NCBI RefSeq assembly: GCF_030373445.1
Contig: NZ_JAUCYU010000013.1
Coordinates: 1-64,000 of the forward strand
Length of the DNA: 64,000 bases
Source: Roseovarius sp.
GTDB lineage: Bacteria > Pseudomonadota > Alphaproteobacteria > Rhodobacterales > Rhodobacteraceae
Direction: 5' to 3'
The position numbers and the translations under genes are program-made. Positions 38,391-47,984 of this stretch are shown piece after piece (the stretch's first letter is position 1; the number at the start of each line of letters is the position of its first letter). The notes under the pieces were generated by a model, which searched no databases, was not told the origin of the DNA, and was given only the letters and a program-made list of their open reading frames with translations.

Positions 38391-38467
38391 CGGGCTATAG
38401 CGCAGGCTGGTAGCGCGTCCGTCTGGGGGACGGGAGGTCGCAGGTTCGAATCCTGCTAGCCCGACCA
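38391..38467 (+). tRNA. tRNA-Pro, anticodon GGG
   Basis: A 77-nt cloverleaf with encoded CCA: acceptor CGGGCTA with TAGCCCG, the anticodon arm TCCGT-CTGGGGG-ACGGG giving GGG for CCC codons, and a T-arm with GGTTCGAATCC. Confidence 0.95.
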
Positions 38468-38546
38468 TGAACACCCTCCCCGCAGAACCGGAACACCAGG
38501 CGCCCCGCGCGTCGCGCAGGTCGCCCGGCCGCAACGGAGCCGCAGC

Positions 38547-39620
38547 ATGACAGGTGTTCTCGCCAGCCAGCAACTCAGAGCGATGATCGCCGACGGGCGC
38601 ATCTCCGCCCCCACCGCCATCCTCTCCGAACAGGTCCAGCCCGCCAGCCTCGACCTGCGCCTCGGGCATATCGCCTACCGCGTCCGGGCCTCCTTCCTCT
38701 CCGGCGCCGGGCGCACCGTGGCCGAGCGGCTGGAAGAGCTGGAGATGCACCGCATCGACCTGACGCACGGCGCGGTGCTGGAAAAGGGCTGCGTCTACGT
38801 CGTCCCGCTGATGGAGAGGCTCGACCTGCCGTCAGACGTCACCGCCGTCGCCAACGCCAAGTCCTCCACCGGCCGGCTCGACCTGCTGACCCGCACCATC
38901 ACCGACCAGGGCGAGGAATTCGACCGCATCGCGCCCGGCTATACCGGCCCGCTCTATGCCGAGATCTGCCCCCGCTCCTTCTCCGTCCTCGTCCGCCCCG
39001 GCATGCGCCTCAACCAGATCCGCTTCCGCGACGGTCAGGCCGCGCTCGACGACGCCGCCCTGACAGCCCTCCATGCCGAGTCGCCGCTGGTGGATGGCGA
39101 GGCGGTGATCTCCGACGGGCTCGGCTTCTCGGTCGACCTCGAACCCAGCAAGGGCTCGCTCGTGGGCTACCGCGCCAAACCCCATACCGGCGTGATCGAC
39201 CTCGACCTGATCGGTCATTACGACCCCTCCGAATACTGGGAAGAGGTCCACACCGACACCGGCCGCATCATCCTCGATCCGGGCGCCTTCTACATCCTCG
39301 TCAGCCGCGAGGCGGTGCACATCCCGCCCGCCTATGCCGCCGAAATGGCGCCCTACCTTGCCATGGTGGGCGAATTCCGGGTGCATTACGCGGGCTTCTT
39401 CGACCCCGGCTTCGGCCATGACGCCGCGGGCGGCGCGGGCTCCCGCGGGGTGCTCGAAGTCCGCTGTCACGAGGCGCCTTTCGTCCTCGAACACGGCCAG
39501 GTCGTGGGCCGCCTTGTCTACGAGAAGATGGACCAGGTGCCAGACCAGCTCTACGGCGCCGGCATCGCGTCGAACTACCAAGGCCAGGGCCTCAAGCTCT
39601 CGAAACACTTCCGCGCCTGA
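38547..39620 (+). CDS. dcd: Long-form dCTP deaminase (tandem dUTPase-fold domains)
   Basis: A 357-residue protein, about twice the length of E. coli Dcd (193). The first half has LSEQVQPASLDLRLG and NAKSSTGRLDLLTRT (the S-S-x-x-R motif); the second half restarts with ISDGLGFSVDL and has MAPYLAMVGEFRVHYAGFFDPGFGH, like the A-x-x-x-D-P-G-x-x-G core. I read this as two fused domains of the dCTP deaminase/dUTPase superfamily, common in alphaproteobacteria as '2'-deoxycytidine 5'-triphosphate deaminase'. It makes dUTP for thymidylate synthesis. Whether both halves are catalytic is unclear. Confidence 0.88.
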   Translation: MTGVLASQQLRAMIADGRISAPTAILSEQVQPASLDLRLGHIAYRVRASFLSGAGRTVAERLEELEMHRIDLTHGAVLEKGCVYVVPLMERLDLPSDVTAVANAKSSTGRLDLLTRTITDQGEEFDRIAPGYTGPLYAEICPRSFSVLVRPGMRLNQIRFRDGQAALDDAALTALHAESPLVDGEAVISDGLGFSVDLEPSKGSLVGYRAKPHTGVIDLDLIGHYDPSEYWEEVHTDTGRIILDPGAFYILVSREAVHIPPAYAAEMAPYLAMVGEFRVHYAGFFDPGFGHDAAGGAGSRGVLEVRCHEAPFVLEHGQVVGRLVYEKMDQVPDQLYGAGIASNYQGQGLKLSKHFRA

Positions 39621-39750
39621 ACCGGATCGAGACGTCCAGCACCTGCCCCGCCAGCCGCCGCTGGATCGGCAGCGCCGTCACCTCCGCCGCCCACGACAGG
39701 CCAGTCCGGCCCTCGCGGCGGTCAGCCCGGTCGACCCGGCGCCCCGTTTA

Positions 39751-39987
39751 TCAGAAGCGGCCCATACGCCGCGCCATGCGCATGGTCTGGCGCATGCGCT
39801 TCTGGGTCTTGGCCGTCTCGGGGCTCTTGCCCTTGGCCTGCCCGGTACCCTTAGCCTGCCCCGTGCCCTTGCCCGACTTGGCATCGCGCCGGTTGGCATA
39901 GGCGTTCACCCCGGCATCGACGCCCGAGCGGATAAGGCGCTGCATCACCATGCGCACGACCATGTTAATGATCCGATTGGCGTTCAT
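39751..39987 (-). CDS. Small basic protein with GTGQAK repeats
   Basis: A 78-residue, highly basic protein. An amphipathic N-terminal helix (NRIINMVVRMVMQRLIRSGVD) is followed by tandem GTGQAK-GTGQAK-GKS repeats and an Arg/Met-rich C-terminus. ATG 39987 has an excellent AAGGAGG at five to six bases. The helix is too polar for a sure membrane span. I do not recognise a family; RNA or DNA binding is possible from charge alone. Confidence 0.7.
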   Translation of the reverse strand: MNANRIINMVVRMVMQRLIRSGVDAGVNAYANRRDAKSGKGTGQAKGTGQAKGKSPETAKTQKRMRQTMRMARRMGRF

Positions 39988-40082
39988 GACGCCCTCCTTT
40001 CCTGCCTGTTGAACCTTATATAGCAGGAAAACGTGGAGATTTCAGGGCATATGCGCGGAATTTCCCCGGCCCCTCGCGGCCC

Positions 40083-40742
40083 TCAGTCGTCGAACAGCTC
40101 GTCCTGCCCCTTCGCGCCCGGCTCGTCCTCGTCTTCGCCCTCGCCGCCTGTCGGCATCTCGCCCAGCGGCGCCCGGCTTTCCAGAAGGCCGGCGGCGCGC
40201 AGCTCCTTCAGCCCCGGCAGGTCGCGCGCACTTTCCAGCCCGAAATGGTCAAGGAAGGTCTGCGTCACCACGAAGGTCACCGGCCGCCCCGGCGTCATCT
40301 TGCGCCGGCCGAACCGGATCCACTCCATCTCCAGAAGCTGGTCCACCGTCCCCCGGCTGACCGACACGCCGCGGATCTCTTCGATCTCGGCGCGGGTGAC
40401 GGGCTGGTGATAGGCGATGATCGCCAGCGTCTCGATCGCCGCCCGCGACAGCTTGCGCGTCTCCACCGTTTCCTTCTGCATCAGGTAACCCAGGTCCGGC
40501 GCCGTACGCATCGCCCAGGCATCGCCCACCTTCACTAGGTGCACCCCGCGCCCCTCGTACCGCTTGCGCAGATGCACCAGCGCCTCGGCCGCGTCGCTGC
40601 CATGGGGCATCCGCGCCTCCATCTCGCGCACGGTGATGGGCTCGGCCGTGGCAAAGAGGATCGCCTCGCACATCCGTTCCTGCTCGGCCATGGGCGGGGC
40701 CGCGAACAGGCTTTCTTCCTTATGTTCCGTCTCTTCCGTCAC
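40083..40742 (-). CDS. scpB: ScpB, condensin accessory subunit
   Basis: A 219-residue ScpB kleisin-associated winged-helix protein. ERMCEAILFATAEPITVREMEARM begins the first winged helix; TRKLSRAAIETLAIIAYHQPVTRAEIEEIRGVSVSRGTVDQLLE is the diagnostic core. The C-terminal tail is acidic. It works with Smc and ScpA in chromosome segregation. Separated from scpA by 84 bases that contain two palindromes. Confidence 0.94.
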   Translation of the reverse strand: MTEETEHKEESLFAAPPMAEQERMCEAILFATAEPITVREMEARMPHGSDAAEALVHLRKRYEGRGVHLVKVGDAWAMRTAPDLGYLMQKETVETRKLSRAAIETLAIIAYHQPVTRAEIEEIRGVSVSRGTVDQLLEMEWIRFGRRKMTPGRPVTFVVTQTFLDHFGLESARDLPGLKELRAAGLLESRAPLGEMPTGGEGEDEDEPGAKGQDELFDD

Positions 40743-40769
40743 GACCCTGACCCAAACTCCCGACGCCGA

Positions 40770-40814
40770 CGATTTCTTGAAAAGAAATCGACCCGAAATC
40801 TTTTCAAGATTTCG
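40770..40814. repeat. Twin palindromes between scpA and scpB
   Basis: Two perfect inverted repeats with 9-bp arms and 3-base centres: CGATTTCTT-GAA-AAGAAATCG (40770-40790) and CGAAATCTT-TTC-AAGATTTCG (40794-40814). They are close to reverse complements of each other, differing by an A/T swap in the arms. They are much richer in A/T than the surroundings. Confidence 0.8.
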
Positions 40815-40826
40815 ACACCGCCCATC

Positions 40827-41618
40827 CTACTGATCCTTCCGCCGCAACTGAACCGGCGCGAAATGCTCCGACTGGCGGATCTCCACCTTGCCTTCCTTCA
40901 CCAGCTCCAGCGAGGCTGCGAAGGTCGAGGCCGTGGCCGACCGCCGCCGCCCCGGATCGGTGGTGAACCCCTCCGGCAGGTAGCTGACGATATCCGTCCA
41001 CGTGCCCGCGAACCCGATCAGCCCGCGCATCCGCTCCAGCGCCTGTTCCAGCGTGAACAGCGCCTCGCGGTCCATCGCGTAGGGCCGGAACTCGTCCTTC
41101 GTGCGGATGCGGGCATAGCCCTGCATCAGGTCCAGAAGCGTCGCGGTGTAATTCACCGTCTTCACCCGCGTCACGTCCTCGGGAATGCCGCGGGCAAAGA
41201 AATCCCGCCCCAACCGGTCACGCCCCATCAACTGCGCGGCCCGTTCCCGCATCGCCTGCAGCCGCTCCAGCTGGAACGCCAGGTGCGCCGCCAGCTCCTC
41301 GCCCGATGGCCCCTCATCCTCGGGATCGGGCGGCAGCAACAGGCGCGACTTCAAAAACGCCAGCCACGCCGCCATCACGAGGTAATCGGCCGCCAGCTCG
41401 ATCCGAAGCTGCTTGGCCTTCTCCACGAAGGCCAGGTATTGCTGCGCCAGTTGCAGAACGGAAATTTGCCGCAGATCCACCTTCTGCGTCCGCCCCAGCG
41501 TCAGCAGAAGGTCAAGCGGCCCCTCGAACCCGTCGACATCGACGATAAGCGCCTCGGCCGCCATGCGGTCGGCCACGCGCTCCACCTGTCCCGGTCCCTC
41601 GAAGTTCTCATCCGCCAT
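40827..41618 (-). CDS. scpA: ScpA, kleisin subunit of the Smc complex
   Basis: A 263-residue ScpA. The N-terminal VDGFEGPLDLLLTLGRTQKVDLRQISVLQLAQQYL is the family signature, and the C-terminal SATASTFAASLELVKEGKVEIRQSEHFAPVQL is the winged helix that contacts Smc. I use ATG 41618, which overlaps the nagZ end. It follows nagZ in the argS-SPOR-nagZ-scpA-scpB operon, the usual alphaproteobacterial order. Confidence 0.95.
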   Translation of the reverse strand: MADENFEGPGQVERVADRMAAEALIVDVDGFEGPLDLLLTLGRTQKVDLRQISVLQLAQQYLAFVEKAKQLRIELAADYLVMAAWLAFLKSRLLLPPDPEDEGPSGEELAAHLAFQLERLQAMRERAAQLMGRDRLGRDFFARGIPEDVTRVKTVNYTATLLDLMQGYARIRTKDEFRPYAMDREALFTLEQALERMRGLIGFAGTWTDIVSYLPEGFTTDPGRRRSATASTFAASLELVKEGKVEIRQSEHFAPVQLRRKDQ

Positions 41619-42618
41619 AGACGCGCCCATTCATCAGCGCCTCAAGCTTTGCTTCCATGGCCGGAATGTCAACCTCGTCGGGCTCCCGCCGCGCCGCCAG
41701 CGCGCTTTCCGCCCTGGCCTGCCCCTTGTTCGACAGCCGGCCCGCGGCCTCGGCCACCGCCCGGCGCTCGTCCAGCGTGCCGTTGCAATGCAGGACCACG
41801 TCGCACCCCGCCGCCAGCGTATCGAGGGCGATATCCGTCAGCGACCCGTCCAGCGCCTTCATCGAGATATCGTCGCTCATGATCAGCCCGCCGAACCCGA
41901 TCTCCTCGCGGATGCATTTCATCACGATGTTCGAGGTCGTGGCCGGTAGCTCGTCCAGCGCCGAATAGACCACGTGGGCGGTCATCCCCATCGGCAGGTC
42001 GTTGAGCGCCCGGAACGGCGCGAAATCCACCGCGGCCAACTCCTCGTGCGGCACGTCGGCCACCGGCAACTCGTGATGGCTGTCCACCAGCGCCAGCCCA
42101 TGCCCGGGGATATGCTTCACCACCGGCAGCACGCCACCGGCCAGCATCCCGTCTGCCGCCGCCCGGCCCAGCCGCGCCACCGTATCGGCATCGAAGCCGT
42201 AACAGCGGTTCTTCAGGAAATCATGCGTCTCGCCCCGCGCCACGTCCACCAGCGGCGCGCAATTGCCATCCACCCCGACCTCGCGCAATTCATGCGCGAT
42301 CAGCCGGTACCGCAGGTACATCGCCTCTTCCGCCGCCTCCCCTGCGGCCTCCACATGCTCCAGCGGCGGCAGCCACTCGCGCCAGCGGGGCCCGCGCAGC
42401 CGCTGCACCCGCCCGCCTTCCTGGTCGATCAGGATCGGCGCCTCGCGCCCCACCGCCGCGCGCATCTCCTCGCACAGGCCGTAAACCTGGTCCGGCGTGT
42501 CGATATTCCGGGCAAACAGGATGAACCCGAACGGGTCATGCTCGGCAAAAAGCGCCCTCTCCGCCGCCGAAAGCCGCAGCCCCTCGGCGTCGAGGATCGT
42601 CGCGCCGAACCGGCTCAC
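41608..42618 (-). CDS. nagZ: NagZ beta-N-acetylglucosaminidase
   Basis: A 336-residue GH3 enzyme for peptidoglycan recycling. LIDQEGGRVQRLRGP, then PVVKHIPGHGLALVDSHHELP (the K-H-x-P-G-H-G motif with the acid/base His) and GLIMSDDISMKAL (nucleophile Asp) are all present. Start GTG 42618 overlaps the SPOR gene as GTGA. It is cytosolic: no signal peptide. Confidence 0.94.
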   Translation of the reverse strand: MSRFGATILDAEGLRLSAAERALFAEHDPFGFILFARNIDTPDQVYGLCEEMRAAVGREAPILIDQEGGRVQRLRGPRWREWLPPLEHVEAAGEAAEEAMYLRYRLIAHELREVGVDGNCAPLVDVARGETHDFLKNRCYGFDADTVARLGRAAADGMLAGGVLPVVKHIPGHGLALVDSHHELPVADVPHEELAAVDFAPFRALNDLPMGMTAHVVYSALDELPATTSNIVMKCIREEIGFGGLIMSDDISMKALDGSLTDIALDTLAAGCDVVLHCNGTLDERRAVAEAAGRLSNKGQARAESALAARREPDEVDIPAMEAKLEALMNGRVYGG

Positions 42619-43553
42619 CGCGTGACCACCGGGATGCATTCCGCCCGTTCCGCCACCAGCGCCGAACAGAACCGCCGCGCGTCCGACAGGTCGGCAAACC
42701 CCATGGCCCGCAGACGATAGAACGTGCGCCCGCCGCTCGTCGCCTTCTCGATCACCCGGTCCTTGTCCTCGAGATACTCGTCGAACCGATCGGCCAGCTT
42801 GTCCCACTCCTGCACCGCGATCTCGTGGCTGGCAAAGGCGCCAAGCTGCGCCAGCCGCGTGCCCACGGGGATCTTCGACGGGTCCACGTCCCGCGCCGAC
42901 GCGTTCGCCACCGAGGCCAGCGCCACGCCCTCGGGCGAGGTCACAAGGCTCGCCGGCCGCGTCTTGGGCCGCAAGGACCGCCCGATCCCGCCTTCCACCG
43001 GCGGGCTGTCGCGTTCTTCCAGTTCTTCTTCCTCCACCGGCTCGGCGGCGGGCAGCTCCTGCAAGGGCGCCACGCCCTCCGCGAGCGACTCCGCCAGCGC
43101 CTCGACCGAGGCGAACCGCATGGTGCCGTCGTCCTGTGCCCCCTGGTCGCCCTGCTCGGCCGCGCCGATCGTGACAGGCTCGGCCGTGGCGCCCCGCGCC
43201 TCCAGCCGGGCCAGCTGCGTATCCTCCAGCGTCAAATCCAGCGGCTCCGGCGCCAGGATCAGCCGGTCTGCCGGCCGCGCCGCCGTCCCCTCGGCCGCCA
43301 CGTCGTTCACCGACAGCCCCTGGTGCAGCGCCTGCCGCCCGCCCGGGTCCTCGGGCGCCACCCGCATCGGCCCCTCGGCCGCGCGGATGACCGGCACACC
43401 GCTCACGTCCCGCATCACCAGCTTGTACCCCCAGACGCCCATGCCAACCACAAGGGCCAGCGACGTGACTGCCCCAAGCAGATTGACGACGTTCGTGATG
43501 GATCTGGGCTGCCTCTCGGCACCGTCACGGTGCCCCTGCTGCATCTCTGCCAT
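42615..43553 (-). CDS. SPOR-domain membrane protein
   Basis: A 312-residue protein with one N-terminal membrane span (VVNLLGAVTSLALVVGMGVWGYKLV, about residues 22-46), a long disordered, acidic periplasmic linker and a C-terminal SPOR domain (GTRLAQLGAFASHEIAVQEWDKL ... FYRLRAMGFADLSDARRFCSALVAERAEC). SPOR domains bind denuded glycan strands at division sites. ATG 43553 is the best start; longer frames add non-coding-like sequence. It lies between argS and nagZ. Confidence 0.88.
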   Translation of the reverse strand: MAEMQQGHRDGAERQPRSITNVVNLLGAVTSLALVVGMGVWGYKLVMRDVSGVPVIRAAEGPMRVAPEDPGGRQALHQGLSVNDVAAEGTAARPADRLILAPEPLDLTLEDTQLARLEARGATAEPVTIGAAEQGDQGAQDDGTMRFASVEALAESLAEGVAPLQELPAAEPVEEEELEERDSPPVEGGIGRSLRPKTRPASLVTSPEGVALASVANASARDVDPSKIPVGTRLAQLGAFASHEIAVQEWDKLADRFDEYLEDKDRVIEKATSGGRTFYRLRAMGFADLSDARRFCSALVAERAECIPVVTR

Positions 43554-43647
43554 GTCTCGCCTCGCCACTTCCGGCGATGCATCGCCGCCGGACTTTCTGA
43601 TATCTGCCTCTAGCGCCCGGCGGTTTGTTTTATGTCTCGGATGCGGC

Positions 43648-45393
43648 TCAGCGCATCTCCTCTGCCGGGACAACGCCGAGAATACCAAGACCGGCAGAAA
43701 TAACAACGGTTACGGCCCGTGCGAGGGCGATTTTTGCCTGCGAGGTCGCCGGATCGTCCTCCTGCAGGAAGCGCAGAGACGGTTCGTCATTGCCCCGGTT
43801 CCACAACGCGTGCAGATCGCTCGCCAGGTCGTAGAGGTAGAACGCCACCCGGTGCGGCTCATGCGTGCGCGCGGCGATCTCCACCAGCCGCGGCCACTCG
43901 GCCAGCTTCTTGGCCACCGCCAGCTCCGCCTCGTGGGTCAGCCCGCTGATATCCGTTTGGCTTAGCGTCGCATCGCTCACGTCGATCCCCGCGCCTTCCG
44001 CCTTGCGCAGCACCGAACACACCCGCGCATGGGCATATTGCACGTAGAAAACAGGGTTTTCCTTCGACTGCTCCAGCACCTTGTCGAAATCGAAATCGAG
44101 CGGCGCGTCGTTCTTCCGCGTCAGCATCACGAAGCGCGTCACGTCCGAGCCCACCTGGTCGACCACGTCCCGCAGCGTCACGAACGTGCCCGCCCGCTTC
44201 GACATCTTGAAGGGCTCGCCGTTCTTGTAGAGCTTCACAAGCTGCGTCAGCTTGATGTCCAGCGGCACCCGCCCGTCGGTCAGCGCCCGAACCGCCGCCT
44301 TCATCCGCTTGACATAGCCCCCGTGGTCGGCGCCCAGCACATCGATAAGCGCGTCGAACCCCCTGGAAACCTTGTCATAATGATAGGCGATGTCGGGGGC
44401 GAAATAGGTCCAGCTGCCGTCCGATTTCTTCACCGGCCGGTCGACATCGTCGCCATGCTCGGTCGACTTGAACAGCGTCTGCTCCCGCGCCTCCCAATCC
44501 TCGGGCACCTTGCCCTTGGGCGGCTCCAGCACGCCTTCATAGATCAGGCCCTTGTCCTCCAGCGCCTTCAGCGCTTCCTCGATCCGGCCCGTGCCATAGA
44601 GCGACTTCTCCGAATAGAACACGTCCATCTCGACACCGAGCGCCTTCAGGTCCGCCCGGATCAGGTCCATCATCCTGTCGGTCGAGAAATCCCGCACCTT
44701 CTCAAGCCAGACCGACTCCGGCTGATCGACATAGGCATCGCCCACCTCCGCCTTCAGCGCCTCGCCCACCGGCACGAGGTAATCGCCCGGATAGGTGCCG
44801 TCCTCGAAGGCCACGGCCTGCCCGTGCGCCTCGAGGTACCGAAGATAGACCGACCGCGCCAGCACATCGACCTGCGCGCCGCCGTCGTTGATGTAATACT
44901 CCCGCGTGACGTCGTAGCCCGCGTAATCCAGCAGGCTTGCCAGCGCGTCGCCGAAGACCGCGCCGCGCGTGTGACCCACGTGCAAGGGCCCCGTCGGGTT
45001 GGCCGAGACATACTCGACATTCACCTTCTGCCCCTTGCCCATCTCGGACCGCCCGAACGCCTCGCCCTCGCTCAACGCCTTGCGGATCACGCCCTGCCAG
45101 ACAGATGCCGACAGCCGCAGGTTCAAAAACCCCGGCCCCGCCACCTCGGCGCTCTCGATCCAGTCCTCGCCCGACAACCGCTCCGCCAGCGACGCCGCAA
45201 TATCGCGCGGCTTCATCCCAGCGGGCTTGGCAAGGACCATTGCCGCGTTGGTCGCCATGTCGCCATGCGCCGCATCGCGCGGCGGCTCGACCGTCACGTT
45301 GGCGGTATCCAGCCCCTGCGGAAGCTCGCCCGCCTCCTGCATCGCCTGCAGCGTGTCCAGAACAAGGGCCCTGATATCGGTGAAGAGGTTCAT
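43648..45393 (-). CDS. argS: Arginyl-tRNA synthetase
   Basis: A 581-residue class I synthetase. [19 protein letters not shown] carries the HIGH motif (HVGH), and [15 protein letters not shown] carries KMSK. The C-terminal anticodon-binding domain ends with the usual hydrophobic segment. ATG 45393 begins [15 protein letters not shown], as in relatives. First gene of the five-gene operon. Confidence 0.97.
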   Translation of the reverse strand: MNLFTDIRALVLDTLQAMQEAGELPQGLDTANVTVEPPRDAAHGDMATNAAMVLAKPAGMKPRDIAASLAERLSGEDWIESAEVAGPGFLNLRLSASVWQGVIRKALSEGEAFGRSEMGKGQKVNVEYVSANPTGPLHVGHTRGAVFGDALASLLDYAGYDVTREYYINDGGAQVDVLARSVYLRYLEAHGQAVAFEDGTYPGDYLVPVGEALKAEVGDAYVDQPESVWLEKVRDFSTDRMMDLIRADLKALGVEMDVFYSEKSLYGTGRIEEALKALEDKGLIYEGVLEPPKGKVPEDWEAREQTLFKSTEHGDDVDRPVKKSDGSWTYFAPDIAYHYDKVSRGFDALIDVLGADHGGYVKRMKAAVRALTDGRVPLDIKLTQLVKLYKNGEPFKMSKRAGTFVTLRDVVDQVGSDVTRFVMLTRKNDAPLDFDFDKVLEQSKENPVFYVQYAHARVCSVLRKAEGAGIDVSDATLSQTDISGLTHEAELAVAKKLAEWPRLVEIAARTHEPHRVAFYLYDLASDLHALWNRGNDEPSLRFLQEDDPATSQAKIALARAVTVVISAGLGILGVVPAEEMR

Positions 45394-45466
45394 ATCCGTT
45401 TCGTCCTTCCAGCGTTGGCGCCGGTTTACCACCGCCAGCCTTGGCGTCAATCGGCCTGACCAGCCG

Positions 45467-46633
45467 TCAGCCGCGCCGTTCCCCCGCCCCACCGGGCCCG
45501 CCCAGCAGCCGCGCATGGCTTTCCAGCGCGAACCGGTCCGTCATCCCGGCGATATAATCGCAAACCAGCCGTGCCAGCGCCGTCTCGCTATCGGCCCGCG
45601 CCACGTCCTCCTGCCAGCGCTTGGGCAGGAATTCGGGCTTCTCCATGTAGAAGGGAAACAGCTCCTCGACCACGGCCGTCACCCGCTTGCGCATCTCCAC
45701 GACCGAGGGCGCCCGGTACATGTGCCGGAACAGGAACGCCTTGATCTCCTTCATATGCCGCCAGACATCGTCCGAGAACGCGATCGCCGGCCGGCCCTGA
45801 TGCCGCACCGCCTCCACGCTCTCGGGATCCGCCTCCTCCAGCACCCCCCGCGACGTCTCGATCACGTCGGCCACCATCACCCCGAACACCCGCCGCAGGG
45901 CCTCGTGCCGCCGCCGGTAGTCATCCAGCCCCGGATAGACCCGGTCGACCTCGTCGTAACAGTCGCCCACGATCGGCAGCCCGCGAATATCCGCCTCGCT
46001 GAACAGCTTCGCGCGCAGCCCGTCATGCAGATCGTGGTTGTTATAGGCAATGTCATCCGACAACGCCGCCACCTGCGCCTCGGCACTCGCATGGGTGTAA
46101 AGCTCCAGGTCGTGCCGCTCGTCATACTCGGCCAGCGCCCAGGGCAGATCTCCCGTCACCGGCCCGTTATGCTTGGCGATCCCCTCCAGCGTCTCCCATG
46201 TCAGGTTCAGCCCGTCGAACCCGGCGTAATGCCGCTCCAGCGCCGTCACGATCCTCAAGGCCTGCGCGTTATGGTCAAACCCGCCATAGGGCGCCATCAG
46301 CGCATCCAGCGCATCCTCGCCCGTGTGTCCGAACGGCGTGTGGCCCAGGTCATGCGCCAAGGCCACCGCCTCGGTCAGCTCCTCGTTCAGCCCCAGCGCC
46401 CCGGAGATCGTCCGCGCCACCTGCGCCACCTCGATGGAATGGGTGAGCCTTGTCCGGAAATAATCCCCCTCGTGTTCCACGAAGACCTGTGTCTTGTGTT
46501 TCAGCCGCCGGAAGGCGCTGGAATGGATGATCCGGTCGCGATCCCGCTGGAAACAGGACCGGAACGCGCTCTCCTCCTCGGCCACCAGCCGGCCATGCGT
46601 CCGCACCGGGTCCGCCGCGTATCGCTTCTGCAT
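45467..46633 (-). CDS. dgt: dGTP triphosphohydrolase-like protein
   Basis: A 388-residue HD-domain dNTPase. [35 protein letters not shown] gives the first His, and [21 protein letters not shown] gives the His-Asp pair; a later Asp is in [12 protein letters not shown]. This is the long type common in bacteria, annotated as deoxyguanosinetriphosphate triphosphohydrolase-like. ATG 46633 starts MQKRYAADP. Divergent from the ErpA-like gene, with 81 bases between. Confidence 0.93.
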   Translation of the reverse strand: MQKRYAADPVRTHGRLVAEEESAFRSCFQRDRDRIIHSSAFRRLKHKTQVFVEHEGDYFRTRLTHSIEVAQVARTISGALGLNEELTEAVALAHDLGHTPFGHTGEDALDALMAPYGGFDHNAQALRIVTALERHYAGFDGLNLTWETLEGIAKHNGPVTGDLPWALAEYDERHDLELYTHASAEAQVAALSDDIAYNNHDLHDGLRAKLFSEADIRGLPIVGDCYDEVDRVYPGLDDYRRRHEALRRVFGVMVADVIETSRGVLEEADPESVEAVRHQGRPAIAFSDDVWRHMKEIKAFLFRHMYRAPSVVEMRKRVTAVVEELFPFYMEKPEFLPKRWQEDVARADSETALARLVCDYIAGMTDRFALESHARLLGGPGGAGERRG

Positions 46634-46714
46634 GACCACTGTCCTTGTCGCCTGTTCCCCAAGCCCATATATTGCAGCCAAGCGAACAAGGAAACCACGA
46701 GGGTTTATCGACAG

Positions 46715-47038
46715 ATGGAACTGCCACCGAAAGTCACCGACCGCGCCTTTGCCCGGCTGGCCGAAATCGGCGCCGGCGATCAGGGGCAGGCCCTGCGCAT
46801 CGCCGTCGAGGGCGGCGGATGCTCGGGATTCCAGTACGATATCAAGCTCGATCAGCCCGCCGATGACGACCTCGTGCTCGAGGGCCAGGGCCAGAAGGTC
46901 GTGGTCGACAGCATCTCGCTGCCCTTCCTCAACGGCGCGACCATCGACTTCGCCGAGGAAATCATCGGCGCCCGGTTCACCATCGAGAACCCCAACGCCA
47001 GCAGCTCCTGCGGCTGTGGCACGTCATTTGCCATGTAA
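46715..47038 (+). CDS. erpA: ErpA/IscA-like A-type Fe-S carrier
   Basis: A 107-residue A-type carrier with the three conserved Cys: Cys36 in EGGGCSGFQY, Cys99 and Cys101 in SSSCGCGTSF. It receives clusters from the SUF scaffold and passes them to target proteins. The NGATIDFAEEIIGARFTIENPNA segment fits ErpA better than SufA. It is 34 kb from the suf operon here. Start ATG 46715. Confidence 0.93.
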   Translation: MELPPKVTDRAFARLAEIGAGDQGQALRIAVEGGGCSGFQYDIKLDQPADDDLVLEGQGQKVVVDSISLPFLNGATIDFAEEIIGARFTIENPNASSSCGCGTSFAM

Positions 47039-47078
47039 TCCAGATACTTGAAGGGCGCCCTCAAGGCGCCCTTCCCGC

Positions 47079-47984
47079 TTATTCCGCCGGCACCACCCGC
47101 GGCTCTTCCCGTCGTGGCCTTGTCTGGTCCCAGACCAGCCAGCTGCCCGCCGCGATCACGATCGCCGCCCCCACGAACACGCCTGCCCAGGGCACCTCGC
47201 CGAAGGCCACGAAGCCGATAGCGACCATCCACAGGAACTGCAGGTTCATCAGCGGCGTCACCACGTAGGCCGGCAGCATCCGCAGCGCCGCCACCAGCAC
47301 CCAGCGCGCCCCGAACAGGAACACCGCGTAGGCCACCGCCCAGCCCAGGTCCGCCAGCCCCATCGGCTGGAACACGAAGGGCAGCGCACAGGCCATCACC
47401 GCCATCAGCGCCAGGTTCGGATAGAACACCTGCGACAGGATATTGTCGTCCCGCTGGCCGATATAACGCGAGGCCACCATCGACACCGTGCCCAGCAGCA
47501 CCGCGGCCAGCGCCACCAGGTGCCCCAGCCCCACGCTGCTCAGCCCGCCGGGAAAGAGGCACATCACCCCCACCGTGCCCACCACCAGCGCCGCCCAGAC
47601 CTGCGGCCGCACCGGCTCGCCCAGGACGGGCCCGGACATCAGCGCCGCCACCAGCGGGATAAGCGCGATGAAAAGGAACACCTCGGCAAAGGGCAACAGC
47701 CGGAACGCATAAAAGAACGCGATCGAGCCCAGCACCGTCGCCCCCGCCCGTATCGCCATCGCCTTCGGGCATTTCGTGCGCACCCCCCGCCACTGTCCGC
47801 CCTTCCGGTTCGACACCAGCGCCAGCAGCGCCACGATCCCCCCCGAAAGCGCGAACAATTGCGGCGCCGCATAGGAAGTGGCGAACAGCTTGGTGATCGC
47901 ATCCGCCGTCGAAATCAGAAGCGTGTAAAGCGCGGTCAGCCCCACGCCAACAAGCAAGGCACTGCGCGCGACAGACCCGATCAT
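47079..47984 (-). CDS. EamA-family (DMT) transporter
   Basis: A 301-residue protein with about ten membrane spans in two EamA repeats; the second repeat begins near SVGLGHLVALAAVLLGTVS. It resembles the RhaT/YdcZ branch of drug/metabolite exporters. ATG 47984 overlaps the stop of the 357-residue gene as ATGA, so the two are translated together. It ends with a short charged cytosolic tail. The substrate is unknown; the operon context with the FTSSM-repeat protein suggests export of a product of that locus, which is inference. Confidence 0.88.
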   Translation of the reverse strand: MIGSVARSALLVGVGLTALYTLLISTADAITKLFATSYAAPQLFALSGGIVALLALVSNRKGGQWRGVRTKCPKAMAIRAGATVLGSIAFFYAFRLLPFAEVFLFIALIPLVAALMSGPVLGEPVRPQVWAALVVGTVGVMCLFPGGLSSVGLGHLVALAAVLLGTVSMVASRYIGQRDDNILSQVFYPNLALMAVMACALPFVFQPMGLADLGWAVAYAVFLFGARWVLVAALRMLPAYVVTPLMNLQFLWMVAIGFVAFGEVPWAGVFVGAAIVIAAGSWLVWDQTRPRREEPRVVPAE

